From positions 1 to 41,183 of the IMG/VR virus record IMGVR_UViG_3300032322_000877: a stretch of 41,183 bases of DNA. One strand, 5' to 3'. Both the position numbers and the translations under genes were made by a program. The notes under the pieces are model-generated. The model saw only the letters and a list, made by a program, of their open reading frames with translations. It searched no databases and was not told the DNA's origin. Numbering within the stretch: position 1 is the stretch's first letter; every line of letters begins with the position of its first letter. Origin of the DNA: a virus. This document shows, piece by piece, positions 18,363-28,091 of this stretch.

Positions 18363-18394
18363 CAAATGTAGTCAATTAGATGTCAAAAAACAAA
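18363..18394 (-). promoter_or_regulatory. Consensus Bacteroidota promoter TTTG-N20-TACATTTG for the modification cassette
   Basis: On the minus strand TTTG (18394-18391) is followed after exactly 20 nt by TACATTTG (18370-18363), both exact matches to the -33/-7 consensus. It drives the DUF6445-type gene and the two genes overlapping it. The -33 box lies inside the T-tract of the collagen terminator, so collagen and its modifying enzymes are separate but adjacent transcription units. Confidence 0.8.
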
Positions 18395-18415
18395 CAGGGC
18401 GCCTTTTGGGCGCCC
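18385..18415 (-). terminator. Terminator of the collagen gene
   Basis: A seven-pair stem GGGCGCC/GGCGCCC (18397-18415) with a five-base loop is followed on the minus strand by TGTTTGTTTTTT. It lies 23 nt after the collagen stop codon. Confidence 0.85.
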
Positions 18416-18437
18416 ATGTTTTTCACTATTGTGGTTC

Positions 18438-21400
18438 TTAGTTGTATTGCTGCCATGCTGGAACAAAATAGTCATTTCCAGATACACCAAATTTCAGCCA
18501 TCCAACTGGATAGTATTCTGTATCGTCTGGAGCACTGTTGAATCCACAGCTGTTACACGCTGAACCTGATGAAACGAAATTCGCACTTCCTCCATCGGCA
18601 CCCTTTTGACCCTTGGGACCCTGAGCTCCAGTTGGACCCGTAGGACCAGCAGGGCCTTGTGGACCAGTAGCTCCCTGAGGACCAGTAGGGCCTTGTGGAC
18701 CAGTAGCTCCAGTATTACCCTTTTGACCCTTTGGACCCGTAGGACCAGTAGAGCCAATGTCTCCCTGAGGACCAATGTCTCCCTTGCGGCCCTTTAGGCC
18801 CTGCGGACCCTGCGGACCAGTAGGTCCAGCGGGACCTTGAGGACCTAATGGCCCAGTAGGACCGGTTGGACCCTGAGCTCCCTGTGCTCCAGTGTTACCC
18901 TTAGCTCCCTGTGGTCCAGTAGGTCCAGCGGGACCCTGCGGGCCAAGAGGTCCAACAGGACCGGTTGGACCCTGAGCTCCCTGGGCACCAGTATTACCCT
19001 TAGCCCCCTGAGGACCAGTAGGTCCAGCGGGTCCCTGAGGCCCAAGAGGTCCAGTGGGTCCAGTGGGTCCCGCAGGACCTTGGGCTCCAGTATTTCCTTT
19101 TGCCCCTTGGGCACCTTGAGGACCAGTAGGACCAGTAGGACCTGTTGCACCTTGGGCTCCAGTTGCACCTTTCTGCCCTTGAGCACCCTGTGGTCCAGTT
19201 GGACCTGTAGGGCCAGTAGGACCAGTCGCACCAGTGTTACCTTTTGCACCCTGAGCACCAGTTGCTCCTTGAGGTCCAATTGGTCCAATGGGTCCGGTGG
19301 GGCCAACATCACCTTTTGGTCCTTGTGCTCCTGTCGGCCCGGTAGGTCCGGTTGGACCGATAGGTCCTTGAGCTCCGGTATTACCCTTTGCACCCTGAGG
19401 TCCAGTTGGGCCGGTTGGTCCAGTTGGTCCAATATCGCCCTTAGGACCTTGAGCTCCCTGAGCACCCTGCGGTCCAGTAGGGCCAGTAGGGCCAGTTGCG
19501 CCCTGGGCACCTTTCTGACCTTGAGCACCCTGCGGTCCAGTTGGACCAATAGGTCCTTGAGCTCCAGTTGCACCTTTTTGACCCTGAGGCCCAGTAGGAC
19601 CAGGAGCACCCTTAGCACCATCTTGACCAGGTTCACCTTGAGGACCGACTTGTCCTTTTTGTCCTTGAGGGCCTAGTCCGCCTTGAGAACCAGTAGAACC
19701 CTTTTGACCCTTAGCACCTTGGGGACCCGTAGGACCCTGAGCGCCTTGAGCACCTTTGGCTCCCGTTGGACCAATTGGGCCTTGAGGACCTAATGGACCA
19801 GTTGGACCGATAGGACCTTGAGCACCAGTATTGCCTTTGTTGCCTTGAGGACCCGTATCACCTTGAGGACCTAATGGACCGACTGGACCCGTAGGGCCTT
19901 GTGGACCAGTAGCACCTTGAGGACCTAAGTCACCTTTGGGACCTTGAGCACCTTGAGCACCTTTCGCTCCCGTAGGACCAGTAGCACCTTTTTGACCCTG
20001 AGCACCCTGTGGGCCAGTAGCTCCAGTTGGACCCTGGGGACCAGTAGGTCCTTGAGCACCAGTATTTCCTTTTGCACCTTGAGGCCCAGTAGGCCCTGTT
20101 GGTCCAGTTGGCCCCTGATTGCCCTGAGGGCCTTGAGGGCCTTCTTCGCCCTTGCGTCCTTTTTCTCCAATCTCTCCCTGAGCTCCAGTATTACCCTTGG
20201 GTCCTTGAGCCCCTGTTGGTCCCGTAGGTCCAGTAGGTCCAATAGGACCTTGAGGGCCTAAGTCACCTTTTGGACCCTGGTTACCCTGTGGGCCTTGCGG
20301 TCCGTCATCTCCTTTGCGTCCCTTTTCTCCAGGGCCACCAGTATCACCTTTTGGTCCAGTTGCTCCGGTAGGGCCTTGAGCACCTGTGCTTCCCTTGGCA
20401 CCCTGTGGTCCAGTAGGTCCAGTAGGGCCTACGGGGCCTCCAGGGCCCGTACGGCCCTCTTCACCTTTCTGACCTTGGTCACCTTTTTGTCCCTGAGGGC
20501 CGGTTGGACCTTGAGGACCAATGGGTCCCTGTGCTCCAGTATTCCCCTTTGTTCCTTGAGGTCCGGTAGGCCCAGTTGGACCCTGTGGACCAAGGTCACC
20601 TTTCGGGCCCTGAGCACCCTTGTTACCATCACGACCTTTTTGACCTTTGTCTCCAAGCTCTCCTTTGCTGCCCTTGTCGCCGGTAGGACCAGTATTTCCC
20701 TGGGAACCTTTTGGACCTTGGTCACCTTTAGGACCCTGGTCTCCCTTGGGGCCTTGAGCACCAGTATCACCTTTGGGTCCTAGCTGTCCGTCTCGGCCCT
20801 TTTCGCCTTTCTGGCCTTCAATGCCTTGTGGACCCTGGTCGCCTTTTGGTCCTTGCGGGCCTAGAGGACCGGTTGGTCCTATCGGGCCAGTGGCGCCAGT
20901 TGAGCCCTTGTCTCCCTGGCTTCCTTTGGGTCCAATATCTCCCTGAGGACCAAGGTCTCCCTTGGGCCCTTGGTCACCTTTAGGACCTTGGTCCCCTTTC
21001 GGGCCAACCTCTCCTTTAGGCCCAACTTCACCTTTGGGTCCTTGAGCGCCCTTATTGCCGTCGCGACCCTTGTCACCTTTGTCGCCAAAGTCTCCCTTGT
21101 TCCCTTTGTCTCCAGTAGGACCAGTGTTACCTTGAGAACCTTTAGGTCCTTGGTCTCCCTTAGGTCCTTGGTCGCCCTTTGGTCCCTGGTCTCCCTTTGG
21201 TCCCTGGTCTCCCTTAGGACCTTGAGCTCCTTTATTGCCATCACGACCCTTGTCGCCCTTATCGCCAAAGTCACCCTTGTTTCCTTTATCTCCAGTTGGG
21301 CCAGTGTTGCCCTGTGAGCCTTTTGCGCCAGTGTCACCCTTTGGTCCGACTTCACCTTTTGGACCAACCTCTCCCTTGGGCCCAACCTCTCCTTTCGGAC

Positions 21401-22799
21401 CTTGGGCGCCCTTGTTGCCATCACGACCCTTGTTACCCTTCGTTCCAAGGTCTCCTTTAGTTCCTTTATCGCCAGTTGGACCTGTATTTCCCTGAGGGCC
21501 CTTGGTTCCCTGGTCACCTTTTGGACCAACCTCTCCTTTTGGACCTAGTTGTCCGTCTCGGCCCTTTTGACCTTTCTCTCCAATTCCTTTTTCACCCTTG
21601 TCTCCTTGGGCTCCAGTGCTTCCTTTAGGCCCTACTTCTCCCTTGGGACCTTGGTCACCTTTGGGTCCTTGAGCGCCTTTGTTTCCGTCACGGCCCTTAT
21701 CTCCTTTGGTTCCAAGCTCACCTTTGTTTCCTTTGTCTCCAGTAGGGCCAGTGTTTCCCTGGGAACCTTTTGGACCTTGGTCGCCTTTAGGTCCTACTTC
21801 TCCCTTGGGTCCTAGTTGTCCGTCTCGGCCCTTTTGACCTTTTTCTCCGATGCCCTTTTCTCCTTTGTCGCCTTGGGCTCCCGTACTTCCTTTAGGTCCT
21901 ACTTCTCCCTTAGGCCCTTGTTCGCCTTTAGGGCCCTGAGCTCCTTTATTTCCGGTACGACCTTTTTCTCCTTTTTCTCCGAAACCTTTTTCTCCTTTTT
22001 GGCCAAATTCTCCTTGAGCTCCTTTTGGTCCTTGGTCGCCTTTAGGGCCTGGAGAGCCATCACGGCCCTTGGCTCCCTTTGTGCCAAGTTCACCCTTGTT
22101 TCCCTTGTCGCCATTGGTTCCAGCAGTTCCTTTTGGTCCTTGGTCACCTTTGGGACCGGGAGAACCATCACGACCCTTATCACCTTTTGTGCCAAGTTCG
22201 CCTTTGTTTCCTTTATCACCATTGGTGCCTGCAGTTCCCTTAGGACCCTGGTCACCCTTAGGGCCGGCAGAGCCATCGCGTCCTTTTTGTCCTTTGTTTC
22301 CTAATTCTCCTTTACTTCCTTTGTCTCCGTTAGTACCAGCGGCACCCTTTGGGCCAACTTCTCCTTTAGGTCCGGCAGAACCGTCACGTCCTTTTTGTCC
22401 TTTATCTCCTAGTCCTTTTTGTCCTTTGTCTCCAGCAGGGCCTTGAGCTCCCTTGGGTCCTTGGTCTCCCTTAGGTCCAGCTGCACCATCAGAACCCTTT
22501 GGTCCAGTAGGACCAGTTGGGCCCTCAGCTCCAGTATCGCCTTTAGGGCCGGTAGGGCCAGTAGGACCAGTAGGACCATCAGAGCCTTTTGGTCCAGTTG
22601 CACCAGTGGGACCAGTGGCTCCCTGAGGTCCAGCAGGACCAGTAGCACCAGTATTTCCTTTGTCTCCCTTTGCGGCCGCACCACCAGAAGCACCTTTAGC
22701 TCCCTTGGTTCCTTTTGAACCAGGGAGCTGTTGAACTCCATTGTTAGTAATCTCTACAACGAGAGGCCCAGGTAGGGTAATATCAACTTCTCCAGCCAT
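18438..22799 (-). CDS. Giant collagen-like virion fibre protein, 1453 aa
   Basis: I chose the ATG at 22799 ([20 protein letters not shown]), one nt after the upstream stop. The open frame extends to a TTG but overlaps the previous gene. Residues 1-26 form a short attachment segment. Residues ~27-1403 are Gly-X-Y repeats, and the last 50 residues are a non-collagen tail with a Cys pair (SACNSCGF) and many aromatics. The first half is charged, full of GPK, GDK, GEK and GDQ, with well over 100 X-Lys-Gly triplets. The second half is GPT/GPQ/GAQ-rich. Four single-residue breaks (G-L-G, G-F-G, G-I-G twice) interrupt the charged half. At 0.286 nm per residue a straight triple helix would be about 390 nm. 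It is probably a head or tail fibre, and the hydroxylase/glycosyltransferase cassette immediately downstream is its likely modifier. Confidence 0.92.
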   Translation of the reverse strand: MAGEVDITLPGPLVVEITNNGVQQLPGSKGTKGAKGASGGAAAKGDKGNTGATGPAGPQGATGPTGATGPKGSDGPTGPTGPTGPKGDTGAEGPTGPTGPKGSDGAAGPKGDQGPKGAQGPAGDKGQKGLGDKGQKGRDGSAGPKGEVGPKGAAGTNGDKGSKGELGNKGQKGRDGSAGPKGDQGPKGTAGTNGDKGNKGELGTKGDKGRDGSPGPKGDQGPKGTAGTNGDKGNKGELGTKGAKGRDGSPGPKGDQGPKGAQGEFGQKGEKGFGEKGEKGRTGNKGAQGPKGEQGPKGEVGPKGSTGAQGDKGEKGIGEKGQKGRDGQLGPKGEVGPKGDQGPKGSQGNTGPTGDKGNKGELGTKGDKGRDGNKGAQGPKGDQGPKGEVGPKGSTGAQGDKGEKGIGEKGQKGRDGQLGPKGEVGPKGDQGTKGPQGNTGPTGDKGTKGDLGTKGNKGRDGNKGAQGPKGEVGPKGEVGPKGEVGPKGDTGAKGSQGNTGPTGDKGNKGDFGDKGDKGRDGNKGAQGPKGDQGPKGDQGPKGDQGPKGDQGPKGSQGNTGPTGDKGNKGDFGDKGDKGRDGNKGAQGPKGEVGPKGEVGPKGDQGPKGDQGPKGDLGPQGDIGPKGSQGDKGSTGATGPIGPTGPLGPQGPKGDQGPQGIEGQKGEKGRDGQLGPKGDTGAQGPKGDQGPKGDQGPKGSQGNTGPTGDKGSKGELGDKGQKGRDGNKGAQGPKGDLGPQGPTGPTGPQGTKGNTGAQGPIGPQGPTGPQGQKGDQGQKGEEGRTGPGGPVGPTGPTGPQGAKGSTGAQGPTGATGPKGDTGGPGEKGRKGDDGPQGPQGNQGPKGDLGPQGPIGPTGPTGPTGAQGPKGNTGAQGEIGEKGRKGEEGPQGPQGNQGPTGPTGPTGPQGAKGNTGAQGPTGPQGPTGATGPQGAQGQKGATGPTGAKGAQGAQGPKGDLGPQGATGPQGPTGPVGPLGPQGDTGPQGNKGNTGAQGPIGPTGPLGPQGPIGPTGAKGAQGAQGPTGPQGAKGQKGSTGSQGGLGPQGQKGQVGPQGEPGQDGAKGAPGPTGPQGQKGATGAQGPIGPTGPQGAQGQKGAQGATGPTGPTGPQGAQGAQGPKGDIGPTGPTGPTGPQGAKGNTGAQGPIGPTGPTGPTGAQGPKGDVGPTGPIGPIGPQGATGAQGAKGNTGATGPTGPTGPTGPQGAQGQKGATGAQGATGPTGPTGPQGAQGAKGNTGAQGPAGPTGPTGPLGPQGPAGPTGPQGAKGNTGAQGAQGPTGPVGPLGPQGPAGPTGPQGAKGNTGAQGAQGPTGPTGPLGPQGPAGPTGPQGPQGLKGRKGDIGPQGDIGSTGPTGPKGQKGNTGATGPQGPTGPQGATGPQGPAGPTGPTGAQGPKGQKGADGGSANFVSSGSACNSCGFNSAPDDTEYYPVGWLKFGVSGNDYFVPAWQQYN

Positions 22800-22800
22800 G

Positions 22801-23184
22801 TTAGTTTGCAGCAATATCTTGAGTTACAGTGAATTGACCATACAAGTATGTAGTCACGGTATCTGGGTTAGGTGTTGGGTTTGTAGCTTGAATTTCATAG
22901 ACGTAAGTTCCTGCGTTTACAAGCATATTCGTAGAACTAATGGTGACGGTAAGAACACCAAGACTTGTTCCAGTAACGGTGATGTTTGAACTAGTAATAA
23001 CTAGCGGGCCATTGTCGTATTCTCGCACCTCCATTTTCCAAGTGTAAACACTCAGGTCAACAGCGTTACCATTTGAATCAGCAATGGTAGCAGTAAGCAC
23101 AAATGTGTCACCTCGCCAACATACAATGTCAACTCTAGTTGCTATGCTTACAACTGCAGTAGGAGTTACGGTACAACAGGACAT
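22801..23184 (-). CDS. BppU N-terminal-like / Ig-like virion protein, 127 aa
   Basis: An all-beta protein whose central pattern ([20 protein letters not shown], then [15 protein letters not shown], then [20 protein letters not shown] and [10 protein letters not shown]) resembles the N-terminal connector domain of baseplate upper protein BppU. In several phages such domains anchor fibres to the virion. It precedes the collagen gene by one nt, so it is probably the collar or anchor on which the collagen fibre is mounted. The N-terminus contains a Cys pair (MSCCTVTP). A TAAATTTG box lies 5 nt upstream of the ATG, within the end of the portal gene. Confidence 0.65.
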   Translation of the reverse strand: MSCCTVTPTAVVSIATRVDIVCWRGDTFVLTATIADSNGNAVDLSVYTWKMEVREYDNGPLVITSSNITVTGTSLGVLTVTISSTNMLVNAGTYVYEIQATNPTPNPDTVTTYLYGQFTVTQDIAAN

Positions 23185-23188
23185 ATTG

Positions 23189-23196
23189 CAAATTTA
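23189..23196 (-). promoter_or_regulatory. -7 element TAAATTTG before the BppU-like/collagen operon
   Basis: Exact TAnnTTTG match on the minus strand, overlapping the portal stop codon and only 4 nt from the ATG at 23184. No clear -33 box. If used, the transcript would be nearly leaderless. Confidence 0.45.
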
Positions 23197-25629
23197 TTGA
23201 TTAGTTAGAGCATCCATTAGGCTGGGCTGAAACGACGGAGCCTCTCCTTGGCGCTGAGAAATCAACTTAGATTGGGCCTCTGCTTGCTTATTGATTCGGG
23301 CATCTTTACGGTTTTCCTTCATCATGTCAGTAGTCTCTTGAACCTGACCACGCACGACCTGAGAGCCCACAACAGCCTCGTTCTTGAGGCGCTGTAGCTC
23401 CATATCGTATGTGTGCTGAAGTCCCATAAGTTCAGCCTTTGATTGCGTCTCCAACTGAATCTTCTGAGCTTCAAGCTGAGCTTTTATCTGCTCTGCTTGA
23501 ATCTCTGCTTGAGAGGCTACTTGGGCAGCCTGAGCATTGGAATCAGCCTGAAGCTGGGCTTGCTGAGCTGCCTCATCCATGCGCTGACGCATACGCTTCT
23601 TACGGCGTACGACAAGCAAGCGCTCTGCTTGCTCTGGGTCTCTTAGCTGTCGGATAGCGATTGCATCTTCAAGGTCAATCTCCTTCTGAGAAAGGGCCAT
23701 GTTGATGTTCTGCTCAAGATAAATCTTAGCGCGGTCGTCCATCTCCCCCATCACGATGACACCAAAGTTGTACATCGACAGATTGTCAAACGACGTAAGG
23801 ACAGCCATGTTGGTTTCTCCTATCGCATTGGTGTAGGACTTGTAGATGATGCTCTTCGGCGGAATCACCTGAAGGCACTTAACGATGTCCTCGCATACCT
23901 TCTTGTATAGTACCTGGGCAGCATGAGTGATGTCGTAGGTAGCATTGTTAGAAGCAGCAATAGCCTGCTCGCGAACACCAACAAGAGCGTCTGCTTTAGG
24001 CGTGCTTGCGTCAACAACTTCATTGATTCCCGTAGCATCGCGAATCATGCGCAAGTAGTGGTTGTAGATTCCAACCAGTTGCTCAATGTTCCGGATGGAG
24101 TTTCCGATTTCGCGGACAGGCGGGTTTTGGAACCCGCCCTCTGGATTCTTTGAGCGGTAGTAGAATACACCAGTCTGCTCGTAGATATCTTGAATCTCCA
24201 GAGGTTGCAGTTCACCACCGCGTCCGAGTTGTACGTTCTCAAGTCCTTCGATGTCAATGATGAGACCATCAGGCTTAGCCTTAGCGATTGACTGCTGAAT
24301 CTTCAAGTGAGTGATTTGCAGCATATCGCCAAAGCCGATGATGCTTGACACCATAGACTTTGGAATCATGCCACGTAGGTTTGTGGCTACGCAAGAGTAT
24401 GAAAGGCGAGCACGAGAGATATCGTGTACGTTTTTCGGGATGTTCTTCTGAACTCCGTAGTTGAACATCAGTTCAGTTCCAATAACGAATATGCCTCCGT
24501 ATACGGTGGCATTCCTCATGTATACTGCCTCACGGTCAAATACTGATTGCTGCGGGGCATTGTACTCATGACCCTTGTAGTAGAATCCAATGTTTCCAAA
24601 CTTGGACTCTTTCTTTTCAAAGATGATATCGTCAACAGACATGAACTCAAAGTCCATGATTTGCACCTTGTACTCGTCGTATCCGTAGCGATATCGGTTG
24701 TTGATGGTTTCGTAGTTGTACCCCTGAGTAGCGTAGCGCAACGGGTCATTCCCGTAGCGATTCATAACCGTCTGAGCAATCTGCTGGTACTGCTCTTCGG
24801 TGAACTGGTTTCCAGCCAATCGCTTGAGCTCCATGATGGTGACCGTACGGAAGTGACCAGCGTAGGTCAGCTCCGTCATGTTGGGGTCATCCGTGTAGTT
24901 ATGAATGAAGTATGCGGGGTCTACGTATTGCTCACGAATTCCGTAGTTAGGGTCGTTGGTACGCTTGGTAACAGCCATGCCACAGTTAACCAAATCCTCA
25001 ACGCAGCGACGGTAGATAGCGTCGTCAAAGTCATTCCACGTAAGAGTCATCTCCGTGGCTAACTGTGCGGCGATTTCTGCGTCAGTCTTTACGTTGGTAT
25101 CCAAGAAGATTTCCGTTTCTTCTGGAGTATCTGGAAGCGCATCCGGGTCTACTTTAACGGGGAGACCAAGGGCTTTTGCCTCTTGAAGAATATCCTTGTT
25201 TTCAATGTGCAGAATAGCAACATTCTTTTTCTTGTCCTTCTCGCTACGAGAAAGGGGGTCAACGGCCTGAACCTGAGGGTACGGCTTGCGCGACAGAATC
25301 TTGTTTACTACAATGCGAACGAACTTCGGGATGATGGGGACTGGAGTGTAGTCCAGCGTAAGCATCGTTCCGTCTCCGTTGTTTGCATCCAAGGAGCTGA
25401 GAATCTGTCGGTAGATTGACGTATCCTGAGTTCCTTGTGCATAGTCTCGGTTGTTCTGCATTTCATTGAACCGACGACCGTATAGTGAGTTGTTGTAGTC
25501 AACACCAATCCACTGTGCGTACATGGCCTTTGCATACTGAAGGCCATAGCTTTGTGACATTTTTTCTTCCGTACTCGCTAGCGGGTCGGGAAAGGTAGAT
25601 TGGCCTTTTGCTGTATAATCTCTTTGCAT
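23194..25629 (-). CDS. Portal protein, 811 aa
   Basis: The ATG at 25629 (MQRDYTAKGQ) is preferred over a GTG two codons upstream. The N-terminal domain contains DYTPVPIIPKFVRIVVNKIL, typical of crAss-like portal proteins, then a long beta/alpha wing and stem. After ~650 comes a long Gln/Ala-rich coiled coil (RMDEAAQQAQLQADSNAQAA), followed by a charged tail, as in large podovirus portals with a barrel domain. It forms the dodecameric DNA entry ring. It starts 38 nt after the TerL stop, the classical packaging order. A TATATTTG box lies upstream. Confidence 0.85.
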   Translation of the reverse strand: MQRDYTAKGQSTFPDPLASTEEKMSQSYGLQYAKAMYAQWIGVDYNNSLYGRRFNEMQNNRDYAQGTQDTSIYRQILSSLDANNGDGTMLTLDYTPVPIIPKFVRIVVNKILSRKPYPQVQAVDPLSRSEKDKKKNVAILHIENKDILQEAKALGLPVKVDPDALPDTPEETEIFLDTNVKTDAEIAAQLATEMTLTWNDFDDAIYRRCVEDLVNCGMAVTKRTNDPNYGIREQYVDPAYFIHNYTDDPNMTELTYAGHFRTVTIMELKRLAGNQFTEEQYQQIAQTVMNRYGNDPLRYATQGYNYETINNRYRYGYDEYKVQIMDFEFMSVDDIIFEKKESKFGNIGFYYKGHEYNAPQQSVFDREAVYMRNATVYGGIFVIGTELMFNYGVQKNIPKNVHDISRARLSYSCVATNLRGMIPKSMVSSIIGFGDMLQITHLKIQQSIAKAKPDGLIIDIEGLENVQLGRGGELQPLEIQDIYEQTGVFYYRSKNPEGGFQNPPVREIGNSIRNIEQLVGIYNHYLRMIRDATGINEVVDASTPKADALVGVREQAIAASNNATYDITHAAQVLYKKVCEDIVKCLQVIPPKSIIYKSYTNAIGETNMAVLTSFDNLSMYNFGVIVMGEMDDRAKIYLEQNINMALSQKEIDLEDAIAIRQLRDPEQAERLLVVRRKKRMRQRMDEAAQQAQLQADSNAQAAQVASQAEIQAEQIKAQLEAQKIQLETQSKAELMGLQHTYDMELQRLKNEAVVGSQVVRGQVQETTDMMKENRKDARINKQAEAQSKLISQRQGEAPSFQPSLMDALTNQ

Positions 25630-25649
25630 ATCCACTGCGGGCTAATATG

Positions 25650-25657
25650 CAAATATA
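25650..25657 (-). promoter_or_regulatory. -7 element TATATTTG of the portal gene
   Basis: Exact TAnnTTTG match on the minus strand, 20 nt upstream of the portal ATG, in the short gap after TerL. The -33 element is not obvious. Confidence 0.5.
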
Positions 25658-25667
25658 CTTATTTGAT

Positions 25668-27764
25668 TCAGCGTATGATGACCCGACCAGGCCTGAAGAA
25701 TTTCTTGAGATTGAAGTCAGCCTTTTCCTTTTTGACCGTAGCTCCCTGCGCAGCCAACAGAGCTAAGCCACTGGAAATGGACAAGTCAAATGCAGTACGG
25801 TCATCTACCTTGAAGTTAATCCAATCCTCGAGGGTTCTTTCAAAGTACATCTTTCCGAATTCTAAGCTTTCTTCATTTAGGCCAACGTGCGAATGGATGA
25901 ACGCCTCGATAGCCTGGGCGTGAGCCTGGATAATGTCCTGCGAGTTTGAAGGAATTCCCTTTGTCTTTGTGCCTCCGCCATATCCAGAACCCAAGTGTTC
26001 TGGCCTGTTCATCAGATAGTTATCGTATCCTCGCTGCTCAAAGTAGCGAGCGATACCGTACTTGTTGTTCTCTATCAGCAAACTATATCCGTAAAACTTG
26101 GCCGCCATCAGCACGTCCTCATAGAAGATTTTAGCAAGCGGTGGACGGGAAGCATACTCCGCAACAAACATATTTGCGGGGTACTGAAGATTGAATTTGT
26201 TGTACAGATGGCACGCGCCCTTAGAGCCGCGGCCATCTATGGTAGCGTCAATGTCATAGGAGTCAACTCCGCCGACTCCGAGCCAATCGTTCTGGGGCCC
26301 CGGCTTGTTTCGAAGCTCAAATGGTGGCATCCACGTAACTCGCCACCTTCCATTTGCGTCAGGCTTGAAATATACCTCTGTGTCCTGCTTTCCGTCTTTC
26401 CATACGAAGTTTCCAACAAGCACTGGGTTTGGATACAGCTCCTGATTGTATTGGATTTGCTCGTATATTTTCTGGACGTTGAAGACCGACGACTTTGCGC
26501 TGTCACGGAAGGCCTCTGCAGTGGTGAACGGAAACTGACGGATGACTTCGTTAAGCTCATAGCTGTCGCTGGCCAGGGCCTTTCTCTCGTTCTTCAAAAA
26601 CGTCTTGGCTCCTATGCTTATTGGCTCTCCCTCTATGCCAAAAATTGGCGTTTCTGGGTCTTCCACTATGGGATATCCGTACTTGTCAAAGAAGCCTTCC
26701 ATGGCTTCGTAAGCCGGGATAAAGATTGAGTAAAGTCCGCTCTTTGTGCGTCCGTTTTCGTTGCGCTCCTTTGGATTGCTGGAGTCATATAGGTCACGAA
26801 ACTGGCGGCCACCCCTATCAAGTGGGTTTACCGTGGAGCCGACTATGGCTTTGCCCACGATTTTACGACCAACAAGCAGACAGGTGCGGTGAATGCGCCA
26901 AGATTCCCTGATATCGGTCGGTTTTTCCCACTTTCCAGCCTCATCAAGGTACAAGATGTGCAGTTTTTCACCGTCATAGGCGTTGTTGGTGGTGTTTTTC
27001 CAGTTGATTACCGTATTCAGTGCGTCTCCGCGCTGCGATGTCTTGTTGTTCTTGGTGATTCGCTTGGATGGCTCACGGAAAGCAAGCTCCATCCGTGGAT
27101 TTGTGGTACCATCCTGGATAGGCTTGAAGAAAAAAGGCAGCGACTTGTAGATTGGCAGCACCTTCTTCATGAAGATGTTCTCCTGAGCGTCACCTCCTGT
27201 CTTGGACATGATACCCAACAGCCTTTCTTTCACCTGGGTAGCCTCATTGATGAGGGTTGAAGCGCTCATATTGGTATACCCAGAGCGTCGACACTTCACG
27301 TACACCTGCCCAAGTGAGCGAGGGTCTACGTTGCAGGCCTCTAGGTGTATGAATAGCTGACGTTGAAACTCAAGGTAAGATGGGTACCCCACGTCAATCT
27401 TGGCCCACTGCAGAAAAAAGTAATGGTTTCCGGTGATGTAAGTAGGTACTCCGTTGTTGAAGAACCAAACTCCACTTCTTCGTCTTTCATATTCCTGGGC
27501 AATGTAAGGTGTGTACTTCTTTCTAAAGGTTTCTGGCATCGTCATCCACTCCTCCATGGAGTTCACCTTCCTGAGCTCTTCAGGGAGCTCAGTGCGCTCC
27601 CACATCTGCTGCTCCTTAGGAAGGTCGTGGAATAGAATGTCTTGCTTTTTGGGCTTCTTGGGAAGCTGAATGGCCAGGTCTCCATAGACAACAATGTCCC
27701 CAGCCGTTCCTTGGGAACAAATGTTGACGATTACCTCGTCTTCTATTTCGACTAATCCGGCCAT
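25668..27764 (-). CDS. terL: Terminase large subunit, crAss-like, 698 aa
   Basis: ATP-driven DNA packaging motor. The N-terminal region contains YITGNHYFFLQWAKIDVGYP, a segment I associate with crAss-like and related Bacteroidota phage terminases. A deviant Walker A (KCRRSGYTNMSAS, ~158-170) and Walker B with catalytic Glu (LHILYLDEAGKW, ~268-279) form the ATPase. The C-terminal nuclease shows acidic positions in GVDSYDIDATIDGRGS and FVAEYASRPP. Length is normal. It lies 30 nt after the small coiled-coil gene and 38 nt before the portal gene. No inteins or breaks are seen. Confidence 0.9.
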   Translation of the reverse strand: MAGLVEIEDEVIVNICSQGTAGDIVVYGDLAIQLPKKPKKQDILFHDLPKEQQMWERTELPEELRKVNSMEEWMTMPETFRKKYTPYIAQEYERRRSGVWFFNNGVPTYITGNHYFFLQWAKIDVGYPSYLEFQRQLFIHLEACNVDPRSLGQVYVKCRRSGYTNMSASTLINEATQVKERLLGIMSKTGGDAQENIFMKKVLPIYKSLPFFFKPIQDGTTNPRMELAFREPSKRITKNNKTSQRGDALNTVINWKNTTNNAYDGEKLHILYLDEAGKWEKPTDIRESWRIHRTCLLVGRKIVGKAIVGSTVNPLDRGGRQFRDLYDSSNPKERNENGRTKSGLYSIFIPAYEAMEGFFDKYGYPIVEDPETPIFGIEGEPISIGAKTFLKNERKALASDSYELNEVIRQFPFTTAEAFRDSAKSSVFNVQKIYEQIQYNQELYPNPVLVGNFVWKDGKQDTEVYFKPDANGRWRVTWMPPFELRNKPGPQNDWLGVGGVDSYDIDATIDGRGSKGACHLYNKFNLQYPANMFVAEYASRPPLAKIFYEDVLMAAKFYGYSLLIENNKYGIARYFEQRGYDNYLMNRPEHLGSGYGGGTKTKGIPSNSQDIIQAHAQAIEAFIHSHVGLNEESLEFGKMYFERTLEDWINFKVDDRTAFDLSISSGLALLAAQGATVKKEKADFNLKKFFRPGRVIIR

Positions 27765-27794
27765 CAGCTATCCCAGTAGATAAATACCCAGTCG

Positions 27795-28091
27795 CTATTT
27801 TGAGAATTGTTCTGCGAATCCTCCTGAGTAGTCTCGCTCTTCTTTGATTTCTCCACTATCGTGCAGCTGTCTTATGAGAAGCTGTAGCTTCTCGCGTTCA
27901 ACAATCAGTTCTTTAGCGTCAATTGCAGTTTGCTTGATAGCCTGTAGCTCTGCCTTTCTCTGAGAGCCAGACAGTTCTTGGTCCACGGGCTTTTGTATCT
28001 CCTGAATCATGTTCTCAATGGCAATCTCCATTGCAGACATAAGACGGCTTGCCGTTCCTACGTTGTCAAAGCTATTCTTGGACCTGGGCAT
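27795..28091 (-). CDS. Small coiled-coil protein, possible small terminase, 98 aa
   Basis: A short helical protein (SRLMSAMEIAIENMIQEIQK and ELQAIKQTAIDAKELIVER), probably a coiled coil, with polar ends. It overlaps the end of the GroES-like gene by 20 nt and sits directly before TerL, where many phages encode the small terminase subunit. No clear helix-turn-helix is visible, so TerS is a guess from position; it could equally be an assembly factor. Confidence 0.6.
   Translation of the reverse strand: MPRSKNSFDNVGTASRLMSAMEIAIENMIQEIQKPVDQELSGSQRKAELQAIKQTAIDAKELIVEREKLQLLIRQLHDSGEIKEERDYSGGFAEQFSK

Noticed and set aside
18494-22741. Long Leu/Val/Arg-rich or Ser/Thr-rich frames opposite or shifted to collagen
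   Set aside because: They are shadows created by the Gly-X-Y codon periodicity of the real gene.
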